6,628 bases of DNA from Anaerolineae bacterium (GTDB lineage: Bacteria; Chloroflexota; Anaerolineae; Aggregatilineales; Aggregatilineaceae). The DNA lies in assembly GCA_016929355.1 (NCBI GenBank), contig JAFGJA010000067.1:1-6628 (forward strand). Reading direction: 5' to 3'. Shown one piece after another: positions 1-5,551 of the stretch. The stretch's first letter is position 1, and every line of letters begins with the position of its first letter. The notes beneath the pieces are model-generated. The model ran no database searches. It was not told where the DNA came from and saw only the letters and a list, made by a program, of their open reading frames with translations. Position numbers and translations under genes: made by a program.

Positions 1-232
1 TGTTGGGCAGCATCAGATACAGATCGGTGATCGTTAAGCCGAATTGATCGAGGAGTTGCAGAATCGTTTCCGCTTCGGCGGCGGGATACGCTGCCGCGCG
101 GTTCACGTCCAGATGTGGCCCTGAGCCGAGATCGAGATGCCGGAAGCCTAAGCGGGCAATCGTGCCCACTGCTTCCTCAAGCGGTAAATTGTTGTAAGCC
201 CAGGCATGACAAGCAATTTGCAGACCCTGCAT
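1..232 (-). CDS. Sugar phosphate isomerase/epimerase, N-terminal part (runs off the window)
   Basis: The visible 77 residues begin MQGLQIACHAWAYNNLPLEE and continue with GFRHLDLGSGPHLDV. This is the first strand and helices of a xylose-isomerase-like TIM barrel (AP endonuclease family 2 fold). Proteins of this family isomerise or epimerise sugars or inositol derivatives in the cytoplasm, usually with a divalent metal; the metal ligands lie in the missing C-terminal part, so the substrate cannot be named. I chose the ATG at 232-230 because AGGAG (241-245, minus strand) sits 8 nt upstream and a promoter with a perfect TATAAT lies just beyond. The gene is truncated only by the window edge; full-length members have roughly 250-300 residues. 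The minus-strand lipoprotein gene upstream is separated from it by a MITE-like element, so co-transcription is doubtful. Confidence 0.8.
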   Translation of the reverse strand, partial: MQGLQIACHAWAYNNLPLEEAVGTIARLGFRHLDLGSGPHLDVNRAAAYPAAEAETILQLLDQFGLTITDLYLMLPN

Positions 233-279
233 TGAGACATCTCCTGCAATCGTGGGATAAGCACAGCACGCTAGCCCCG

Positions 280-308
280 ATTATATGTCGATTCGTGTCT
301 CAGACCAA
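280..308 (-). promoter_or_regulatory. Sigma70-type promoter for the isomerase gene
   Basis: On the minus strand, TTGGTC (308-303), a 17-bp spacer and a perfect TATAAT (285-280) form a housekeeping-type promoter. The predicted transcript would start near 273 and leave a leader of about 40 nt that includes the AGGAG ribosome binding site. The MITE's target duplication ends 8 bp upstream of the -35 box, so the promoter survived the insertion. This is a sequence match only. Confidence 0.6.
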
Positions 309-322
309 TCCACTATTATTCA

Positions 323-437
323 GGGGGTGCATTTCAGAAAAGTTCATGTAAGGGAGCACCCATGTGTGTTCCCGCGCACGGGCGGACACACTGGTCCGCC
401 CCTACAAGAAATCCGTGAACAAATTTGAAATGCACCC
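323..437. mobile_element. MITE-like element, 115 bp, with inverted ends and a 7-bp target duplication
   Basis: The left end (GGGTGCATTTCA from 325, continuing to GTTCATG at 348) and the right end read on the minus strand from 437 agree at 19 of 24 positions, with 12 identical outermost bases and an identical GTTCA block. The element is flanked by TTATTCA at 316-322 and again at 438-444, as expected for a transposase-made target duplication. No ORF fits inside, so it would have to be moved in trans. The interior holds two hairpins: GGGAGCAC (352-359) with GTGTTCCC (366-373), and GGGCGGAC (380-387) with GTCCGCCC (394-401). The transposase family is not recognised. The insertion lies directly behind the lipoprotein stop codon, and the internal stems could act as a terminator or mRNA stabiliser. 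Confidence 0.72.
380..401. repeat. Perfect 8-bp GC-rich palindrome inside the MITE
   Basis: GGGCGGAC and GTCCGCCC pair perfectly around a 6-base loop, followed by CCTAC (401-405). The reverse complement GTAGGGGCGG resembles GTA-AGGG at 348-354, so the whole 348-405 stretch can fold as a larger two-hairpin unit. From memory, repeats of this GTAGGGGCG..CGCCCCTAC kind are scattered between genes in Chloroflexota and other phyla. It may be the structural core of the element. Confidence 0.6.
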
Positions 438-1043
438 TTATTCAAGGCGGATGGTGGTGGTATAAGCATCCGGCAGGCGCGGCACAGCGACCAGAAAAAT
501 CTGCGCCAACTCGTAAGGGCAGCCGGATTGTACATCCAACGCGAGAATCAGTATGCGGGTCTGGGCGGTATCATCCTGCACCACGTCGATCAGGCGGTGG
601 GCGGCGTCGCAGCCCTGCGCCGTGTGGACTGTGCCGACCAACATCTGATCGGTGAAATCAAACGAGGGGCGGCTGACCGGACTATCACACCAACCGGAAT
701 CGTCTACCTGGTCAAAAAAGGTGTTGAGCGCGTCGGTTGTGCCCCAGGACCAGCTTGCGCCGTTCATCTGGGCCAATGCCTCAAAACAGACGCCATCAAG
801 CACCCAGGCAGCATCGGTGAACGGCCCGTAAGCGGTGCGCAGATCGGGCAGTGTGGTTGGGTCTGATGTTTGCGTAGGCGTTAATGGCTGATGATTGGTG
901 GCAATGATCTGATCCGGCGTACTGGTGATCGGAATGGGTGAAGAATCAGGCGAATCAGCCAGCGTGCAGCCCGTTAATATAAGCAGCGTGGACGACAGTA
1001 GACTCAAAATAGCGATCCGAGAAAAGGCAAGTATTGCAGGCAT
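438..1043 (-). CDS. Small secreted lipoprotein with four mature-domain cysteines, function unknown
   Basis: The 201-residue product starts MPAILAFSR, followed by a hydrophobic helix and the lipobox LTGC. Cys26 is the likely lipidated residue, giving an exported, membrane-anchored protein. Residues 28-66 are a Ser/Thr/Pro-rich spacer. The folded part (about 70-201) has cysteines near 86, 119, 145 and 175, which could make two disulfides outside the cell. Its layout (a Phe/Trp-rich start, 'DFTDQMLVGTV' and a closing 'FLVAVPRLPD' strand) is faintly reminiscent of PrcB-type C-terminal domains, but I do not assign it. An in-frame ATG at 1124 would place 27 non-signal residues before the signal peptide, so I prefer 1043, although no strong Shine-Dalgarno precedes it. 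A possible -10 (TAGAAT, minus strand 1084-1079) lies upstream without a good -35. The stop codon TAA (440-438) lies inside the MITE target duplication. Confidence 0.75.
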   Translation of the reverse strand: MPAILAFSRIAILSLLSSTLLILTGCTLADSPDSSPIPITSTPDQIIATNHQPLTPTQTSDPTTLPDLRTAYGPFTDAAWVLDGVCFEALAQMNGASWSWGTTDALNTFFDQVDDSGWCDSPVSRPSFDFTDQMLVGTVHTAQGCDAAHRLIDVVQDDTAQTRILILALDVQSGCPYELAQIFLVAVPRLPDAYTTTIRLE

Positions 1044-1117
1044 AGCCACGATCCAAACTCTGCATAAGAACTGCACAGATTCTAACGCAAAACAAGCCGG
1101 ATCGTCTGAAAAATCGG

Positions 1118-1146
1118 TGGACATTCTGGCGGGTGCGACTTATACT
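1118..1146 (+). promoter_or_regulatory. Near-consensus sigma70 promoter for the kinase operon
   Basis: TGGACA (1118-1123), a 17-bp spacer and TATACT (1141-1146) each match the consensus boxes at five of six positions. Transcription would begin near 1153, leaving an untranslated leader of about 85-95 nt before the ATG cluster at 1236-1248. This argues against the more upstream in-frame ATG at 1152, which would lie at the very 5' end of the transcript. Confidence 0.65.
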
Positions 1147-1247
1147 GTGGCATGATCTGTGAGCGGGATCGCGGCCACGTTGCGAGGCACATGATAGTTG
1201 GCATGTGCCGTTCTTTTGTGTTTAACGATCAGAAAATGGATAGTATG

Positions 1248-2270
1248 ATGAATCATTCCACTCAAGCTTATATTGTGATTGAGGGCGTTATCGGTGTGGG
1301 TAAAACCACCCTGGCGCGGATGTTTCGGGGCGAGATGGGCGCGCAGCTTGTGCTCGAAGTGTTCGAAGAAAATCCGTTCCTGTCCGATTTTTATACGGAT
1401 CGCAGCCGGTACGCTTTCCAAACCCAGATATTCTTTTTGCTGAGTCGCTATCACCAACAGTTGCAACTGGCCGCTATTCCGCGCCCGTTGATCAGCGATT
1501 ATATGTTTGATAAGGATCGCCTGTTCGCGCAGGTGAATTTGGATGGGGATGAACTCGATACTTATTACCGCGTGCAGGAAGCGCTGGCCGAAAATATTTG
1601 TACGCCGGACCTGATCGTCTATCTGCGGGCCGATACGGAAACGCTGCTGAATCGCATTACCGCGCGGGATCGCCCCTATGAGCGCAACATGGAAGCCGCC
1701 TATATCGAGAGTTTGCGCGTGGCCTACGAACAATTTTTTGCGAATTATCACGCCGCGCCTGTGCTGACGATTGACACCAACAATATTGATTTTGTGCGCA
1801 ATTCTGAAGACTTTGAAGATATTGTCCAGCGTATCTGGTCCGCGCTGGGTAAGGGGCCGCGCCAACCAGCGCTGCCGGGGCTGAATGGCGGTTCGACGGT
1901 GATCACCACACCCCCGCCAGATCGCCGCATTGTGTTGGAGCAGACCGCCCGCCGCCTGGGGGATTTCCAGTTGTTTCACCGCCAATTGGACCGGGACAAG
2001 CAGTTCATCACCGATCCGTACATCAATTTCATTCTGCTGCAAGAGGAGATCGGTGAACTGGCGAGCGCCTTCGCCCAACGTTGGATCGCCAAACACACCG
2101 ATCAACCGGACTCATCCCTGCCCGCAATCCGGGAAGAATTGGCCGATGTGCTGGCTTACGTGATCAAGCTGGCGAACTATGCCGGAGTTGATTTGGAAGC
2201 GGCGTATCTGGAAAAAATGCGCATCAATGCAGATCGAACCTGGCGCAGATCGGAAAGTGATGAGTCATGA
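1248..2270 (+). CDS. Deoxynucleoside kinase (Dgk-like) fused to a MazG-type nucleotide pyrophosphohydrolase
   Basis: The 340-residue cytoplasmic protein has two parts. Residues 7-200 are a deoxynucleoside kinase: P-loop GVIGVGKTT (13-21), EVFEENPF (37-44) with E37 the likely catalytic base, FQTQ (57-60) for the base, SDYMFDK (83-89) and an Arg-rich lid RDRPYERN (140-147). It should transfer phosphate from ATP to a deoxynucleoside. The SDYxxxK form resembles Bacillus deoxyguanosine kinase, from memory, rather than the DRSxYED form. After a Pro/Gly linker (about 201-225) comes an all-alpha MazG-like domain with LLQEEIGE (264-270), EELAD (296-300) and KMRIN (323-327). That fits the metal-binding EExxE(12-28)ExxD pattern with 26 intervening residues. 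Such domains hydrolyse (d)NTP to (d)NMP and pyrophosphate. The start is one of ATGs 1236, 1245 or 1248; I chose 1248 because GGA lies 7 nt upstream and the N-terminus then has family length. The 3' end overlaps the next kinase by 4 bp. Confidence 0.87.
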   Translation: MNHSTQAYIVIEGVIGVGKTTLARMFRGEMGAQLVLEVFEENPFLSDFYTDRSRYAFQTQIFFLLSRYHQQLQLAAIPRPLISDYMFDKDRLFAQVNLDGDELDTYYRVQEALAENICTPDLIVYLRADTETLLNRITARDRPYERNMEAAYIESLRVAYEQFFANYHAAPVLTIDTNNIDFVRNSEDFEDIVQRIWSALGKGPRQPALPGLNGGSTVITTPPPDRRIVLEQTARRLGDFQLFHRQLDRDKQFITDPYINFILLQEEIGELASAFAQRWIAKHTDQPDSSLPAIREELADVLAYVIKLANYAGVDLEAAYLEKMRINADRTWRRSESDES

Positions 2271-2941
2271 TTCAACCCGTCAACGCAGATAAAATTTTTG
2301 TGGCGATCGCGGGCAATATCGGCGTCGGTAAATCCACGCTGACCGGCATCCTGGCTGAAAACATGGGCTGGAAACCGTTCTATGAAGCGGTAGACGAAAA
2401 CCCCTATCTGGCTGATTTCTACAAGGATATGCAGCGTTGGAGTTTTCATTCGCAGGTGTTTTTCCTCTCGCGGCGCTTGCAGCATCACCGCCAACTCGTT
2501 GATCATCCGGGATCGGTGGTGCAGGATCGCAGCGTGTACGAAGATGCGGAAATCTTCGCCCACAACCTGTATGAGCAGGGCAAAATGACCGCGCGGGATT
2601 ATCAGGCATATCACGATCTCTATAACGGCATCCGTGCCTTTTTGCCACCGCCCGATCTGCTGGTCTATCTGGCGAGCAATGTGGAAACTTTGCTGGAGCG
2701 AATCAAGCAGCGTGGTCGTGATTTCGAGCGCGATATTTCGCCGGATTACCTGAACCGGCTGAATTTACTGTACGAGGCGTGGATCGCACGATGGGATAGC
2801 TGCCCGGTCTTGGTCGTCCCGGCGAATGAGATGGATTTCCAGCATGACGCCGCTGCCCGCGCCGATATTTTGGCCGGGGTGCGCGAATGCTTGAAACCCG
2901 CCCCGGTTCGGCATCTGCGGCAGTTGATCAAGACGCCATAA
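2267..2941 (+). CDS. Deoxynucleoside kinase, Dck/dAK-like
   Basis: The 224-residue product is a single-domain deoxynucleoside kinase of normal family length. It shows P-loop GNIGVGKST (16-24), YEAVDENPY (39-47) with E40 the likely catalytic base, WSFHSQVFFLSRR (58-70) lining the base pocket, VQDRSVYED (85-93) with the signature DRS, and a lid RIKQRGRDFER (145-155). The DRSxYED form matches what I recall of Bacillus Dck (deoxycytidine/deoxyadenosine kinase), so dC and dA are the likeliest substrates, with ATP or another NTP as donor. Its ATG overlaps the upstream stop (ATGA, 2267-2270), with GGAAAG upstream as a plausible ribosome site. This suggests translational coupling with the kinase-MazG gene. 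In some Firmicutes, tandem kinases of these two types form a heterodimer; the same is possible here but is inference. Confidence 0.9.
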   Translation: MIQPVNADKIFVAIAGNIGVGKSTLTGILAENMGWKPFYEAVDENPYLADFYKDMQRWSFHSQVFFLSRRLQHHRQLVDHPGSVVQDRSVYEDAEIFAHNLYEQGKMTARDYQAYHDLYNGIRAFLPPPDLLVYLASNVETLLERIKQRGRDFERDISPDYLNRLNLLYEAWIARWDSCPVLVVPANEMDFQHDAAARADILAGVRECLKPAPVRHLRQLIKTP

Positions 2942-2976
2942 TTTACGTTAATCTGATCACCGGGTTGCGCCGGGTG

Positions 2977-2985
2977 TGTTAAAAT
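2977..2985 (+). promoter_or_regulatory. Extended -10 element upstream of the second lipoprotein gene
   Basis: TGT followed by TAAAAT (2980-2985) is an extended -10 (TGn plus five of six bases of TATAAT). No good -35 lies at the usual distance. A start near 2992 would give a leader of about 26 nt before ATG 3018, with AAGAG (3007-3011) as ribosome site. The GC-rich stretch just before it (about 2960-2975) folds only into a bulged stem, too weak to call a terminator for the kinase operon. Confidence 0.4.
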
Positions 2986-3017
2986 AGGCTGCACGCGATA
3001 AACATAAAGAGTAGCAG

Positions 3018-4178
3018 ATGCGTGCAGATGAGGCGAAACCGGTGGTCAGGTTACGATTAAGCGTGCGATCCATAAATATAGTGCTTGGCGCGATGGTGTT
3101 TGGTGCGGTCTTGGTCGGGTGTGGTGGCAATGCCCAGCCCTCGATTGTGGTGTTTCAGCCGAGCATCACGCCGACGATCACCGAGACACCGACGATCACG
3201 CCTGTGCCGGGGCAGCCGGTAGGTGCGGTAACAGTGGCCGAAACGGTGGAACCCACCGCGACAATCCCGCCGCCCACGCGCCCGCCCACGACTCCCACCC
3301 CCGGCCCCTCCCCGACGAATCTGGTCGCCCCGACATTTACGCCCGCCCCCGTCACGCTGACCGCGACCAGCGTGCCAATCCGCAGCAGTTTAGCGGTGGA
3401 ATACTTCACAACGGATACCGAAGTCGTGAAGCCGGGGGATAATGTCACGTTGTTTTGGAGCGTGCGAGGAGCCGCTGCCGCGCAAATCTACCGCGTCAGT
3501 GCGGAAAATGAGCGCATCTGGCGGTGGGACGTGAACACGGCGGGGAAAATTACCGTCGCTACCCGCGTGGAAGATCGGGATGTGGCGCGTTTTTTGTTGG
3601 TCGGACAGGGGCGCGGTGGAGAAGTGGAACAACCTTTGCTGATTCCGGTGGAGTGTTCGGAAGCGTGGTTTTTCGATCCGCCGCCGGATACGTGTCCCGG
3701 TGCGTCGCCTTCACTTTCGACGCAGGCCGAGCAAACGTTTGAACACGGGCGGATGATCTGGGTTGCCGCGCAGGATCGTATTTATGTGGTGTTTGACGAT
3801 GGTCTGACGCCAACCTGGGCGCAGTATCCCGATGAGTTTACCGAAGACGATCCCGATCTGGATGAGACTCTGGTCGCGCCGCCGGGCTTGCAACAGCCGG
3901 TGCGCGGCTTTGGCTTAATCTGGCGCAGCAATCCGCGTGTGCAGGACCGGTTGGGCTGGGCGACGACGCCCGAAGTGGCGTTTGAGGGGATGTTCCAGGC
4001 GGATTCGATTGAATTGAGCGTCGCCACCTTGTATTTGCGCGCACGGGATGGCGGCATTATCGCGCTCGATGCGTTAAATGATAAGTGGACAATTTTGCCC
4101 GCGATCAGTAACATCTCCACCGGGACGGGTGCAACCAATTCGACAACGGGGAACGGCGAAGCACCGCCTTCTAATTAA
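3018..4178 (+). CDS. Chloroflexota-type surface lipoprotein with Pro/Thr spacer, Ig-like segment and MIW-type domain
   Basis: The 386-residue product has a basic N-terminus, a hydrophobic helix (about 19-34) and the lipobox LVGC with Cys35, so it should be a membrane-anchored exported lipoprotein. Residues 40-122 are a low-complexity Pro/Thr spacer (TPTITETPTITP and similar), which probably carries the domains away from the membrane. Residues 125-215 look Ig-like: 'VKPGDNVTLFWSVRGA' is a typical strand pair. The C-terminal region opens with a Cys pair (CSEAWFF..DTC) and continues with HGRMIWVAAQDRIYVVF, a Pro-rich PPGLQQPVRGFG turn and RLGWAT. I recognise this as a recurrent extracellular domain of Chloroflexota, without known function. 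The tail (about 370-386) is Gly/Thr/Asn-rich. It appears to be transcribed alone. Ligand and role are unknown. Confidence 0.8.
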   Translation: MRADEAKPVVRLRLSVRSINIVLGAMVFGAVLVGCGGNAQPSIVVFQPSITPTITETPTITPVPGQPVGAVTVAETVEPTATIPPPTRPPTTPTPGPSPTNLVAPTFTPAPVTLTATSVPIRSSLAVEYFTTDTEVVKPGDNVTLFWSVRGAAAAQIYRVSAENERIWRWDVNTAGKITVATRVEDRDVARFLLVGQGRGGEVEQPLLIPVECSEAWFFDPPPDTCPGASPSLSTQAEQTFEHGRMIWVAAQDRIYVVFDDGLTPTWAQYPDEFTEDDPDLDETLVAPPGLQQPVRGFGLIWRSNPRVQDRLGWATTPEVAFEGMFQADSIELSVATLYLRARDGGIIALDALNDKWTILPAISNISTGTGATNSTTGNGEAPPSN

Positions 4179-4244
4179 CTCAAGTTATGCACTTTTAGAT
4201 TTTCGACGGATTTGAGCAACGAGGGTGTTTCTAACAGGGACAAA

Positions 4245-4331
4245 AAGTTATAAGTTGTTAGTTCTCAGTTATTAGCAAAACCTTGTTGAGCGTTTGTGAA
4301 TGGTTCAGATTTCACTGAAAACTAATAACTT
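4245..4331. repeat. Inverted repeat with AGTTNNN heptamer tandem units
   Basis: Four consecutive 7-base units start AGTT: AGTTATA, AGTTGTT, AGTTCTC and AGTTATT (4246-4273). About 50 bp on, the motif returns inverted (AAAACTAATAACTT, 4318-4331). End to end, 18-base arms agree at 15 positions, and AGTTATTAG (4267-4275) has a perfect 9-base inverted copy at 4322-4330. The degenerate heptamers recall the short tandemly repeated repetitive sequences of cyanobacteria, from memory. The 87-bp unit could be a relic of a small mobile repeat or a long-looped hairpin in the leader region of the protease operon. Confidence 0.5.
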
Positions 4332-4357
4332 GGGTTCAAGACCGAAAAGCACATAAT
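4330..4357 (+). promoter_or_regulatory. Possible promoter for the site-2 protease operon
   Basis: TTGGGT (4330-4335), a 16-bp spacer and CATAAT (4352-4357) could form a sigma70 promoter with a start near 4364. The -10 is good and the -35 only fair. The -35 overlaps the end of the heptamer inverted repeat, so the repeat may have supplied part of it. GGA at 4377-4379 gives a modest ribosome site before ATG 4386. Confidence 0.35.
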
Positions 4358-4385
4358 TTAAGTAATCTAAACAAACGGAACCATT

Positions 4386-5540
4386 ATGATCAACGAACCT
4401 TCTATACTGGTTGACGGGCAATCAGGTGTGCTCGTACCACCAGAAAAACCAACCAAACCCCTGCGTGACCCGGCGGTAGAAACCATCGAAGCGGCGGTTA
4501 ACGCCGTGATGGATGTGTACAAAGTGGAATATGATGTAGCTGGCCCGGTGCGCGTGCGATATACCGGGCGGCTGCGGCTTGACGATGAACATGATAGTGA
4601 AACGATCTACGATCAGTTGGATGAGCAGTTCGCGCCGCTTGATTACCATGTGATGCTGACCACTGATGATGAAGGACAGCATGTGATCATGGCGCTAAAA
4701 GGGCGGATTAATCCCCAGCCGCGCCCGATCTGGGTAAATGTCATGCTGTTGGTGCTGACTCTGTTCAGTTTACTCTTTGTGGGCACGGGGCAAGCGACGG
4801 GTGGCGACAATATGAGCGAACTCTGGCGCGGGATTCCCTACGCGCTCAGTATCATTCTGATTCTTGGATCGCACGAATTGGGGCACTACTTCGCCGCACG
4901 CTACCATCATGTGCATGTGACGCTGCCCTATTTTATCCCGATGCCATTGGGCTTTGGCACGCTGGGCGCATTTATCCAACTGCGCGAGCCGATGCGCAAC
5001 CGCAAGGTTTTGTTTGATGTGGGCGTGGCTGGTCCGCTTGCCGGGCTAATCTTCGCGGTCCCGATTTTGTTCATCGGGTTAGCTACTTCGGATGTTGAGT
5101 TACTGCCAGAAGAAGGGATCGTGGAAGGGGATTCGATCCTCTATATGGCGTCGAAATACCTGGTGTTTGGCGAACGCTTGCCCAATGGCAATGAAGACGT
5201 GATGATCAACCAGTTGGCGTTGGCGGGCTGGACCGGGTTATTTATCACCGGCCTGAATCTGATCCCGCTCGGCCAATTAGATGGCGGGCATGTAATGTAT
5301 ACCCTGATCGGCAGGCACGCCCAACGCTTATATTTTCCATTGTTGGGCCTGTTTGTATTCCTGGCGTACCTGAATCAAGCGTGGCTGTTCTGGACGTTTC
5401 TGTTATTCATGTTGGGCCGGGTATATGCCGTGCCCCTGGATACCGTCACCGAACTCGATCCTCGGCGGCGGTGGGTGGGGTACGCGGCATTGGTCATTTT
5501 TGTGTTGGTTTTCGTGCCTAATCCCCTGCGCCCGGTGTAG
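4386..5540 (+). CDS. Site-2 protease family intramembrane zinc metalloprotease (M50, EGY-like)
   Basis: The 384-residue product begins with a soluble domain of about 112 residues (acidic, no signal peptide, ending HVIMALKGRI), followed by several membrane segments (near 115-135, 150-170, 208-232, 275-295, 315-330, 332-348 and 362-379). HELGH (163-167) in a membrane helix supplies two zinc ligands and the catalytic Glu164. NLIPLGQLDGGH (291-302) supplies the third ligand, Asp299. Between them, FIPMPLGFGTLGAFIQLREPMRNRKVLFDVGVAGPLAG resembles, in its motif layout, the EGY-type S2Ps of plants and cyanobacteria. Such enzymes cut membrane-bound substrates, often anti-sigma factors or regulators, inside the bilayer. 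No PDZ domain is visible. No anti-sigma factor gene lies alongside, so the substrate is unknown. The lytic transglycosylase gene follows 11 bp downstream and is probably co-transcribed. Confidence 0.9.
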   Translation: MINEPSILVDGQSGVLVPPEKPTKPLRDPAVETIEAAVNAVMDVYKVEYDVAGPVRVRYTGRLRLDDEHDSETIYDQLDEQFAPLDYHVMLTTDDEGQHVIMALKGRINPQPRPIWVNVMLLVLTLFSLLFVGTGQATGGDNMSELWRGIPYALSIILILGSHELGHYFAARYHHVHVTLPYFIPMPLGFGTLGAFIQLREPMRNRKVLFDVGVAGPLAGLIFAVPILFIGLATSDVELLPEEGIVEGDSILYMASKYLVFGERLPNGNEDVMINQLALAGWTGLFITGLNLIPLGQLDGGHVMYTLIGRHAQRLYFPLLGLFVFLAYLNQAWLFWTFLLFMLGRVYAVPLDTVTELDPRRRWVGYAALVIFVLVFVPNPLRPV

Positions 5541-5551
5541 GCAGATTGCTC

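Noticed and set aside
425..866. Plus-strand open frames at 425-655 and 528-866
   Set aside because: Both are antisense to the lipoprotein gene, with Arg/Gly-rich translations and no motif. The first also starts inside the MITE end.
1044..1124. Longer start for the minus-strand lipoprotein (ATG at 1124)
   Set aside because: It would put 27 hydrophilic residues before the signal peptide, and the lipoprotein signal is best placed from the ATG at 1043.
1152..1247. Upstream start for the kinase-MazG gene (ATG at 1152, 1191 or 1203)
   Set aside because: The promoter at 1118-1146 would start transcription at about 1153. The added residues resemble nothing in the kinase family, and the GAGG before 1191 is only 3 nt away.
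1140..2105. Long minus-strand open frame of 321 codons
   Set aside because: It lies antisense to the kinase-MazG gene, whose motifs are intact. Its translation is rich in Ile, His and Gln with no recognisable motif, and it has no ribosome site. It is a shadow frame.
2942..2990. Intrinsic terminator after the kinase operon
   Set aside because: Only a short bulged stem around CCGG..CCGG can be drawn and there is no T-tract; the A/T stretch behind it fits an extended -10 better.
3155..3448. Minus-strand open frame of 97 codons rich in Gly and Val
   Set aside because: It is the complement of the Pro/Thr-coding spacer of the lipoprotein, where low-complexity codons remove stops on the other strand.
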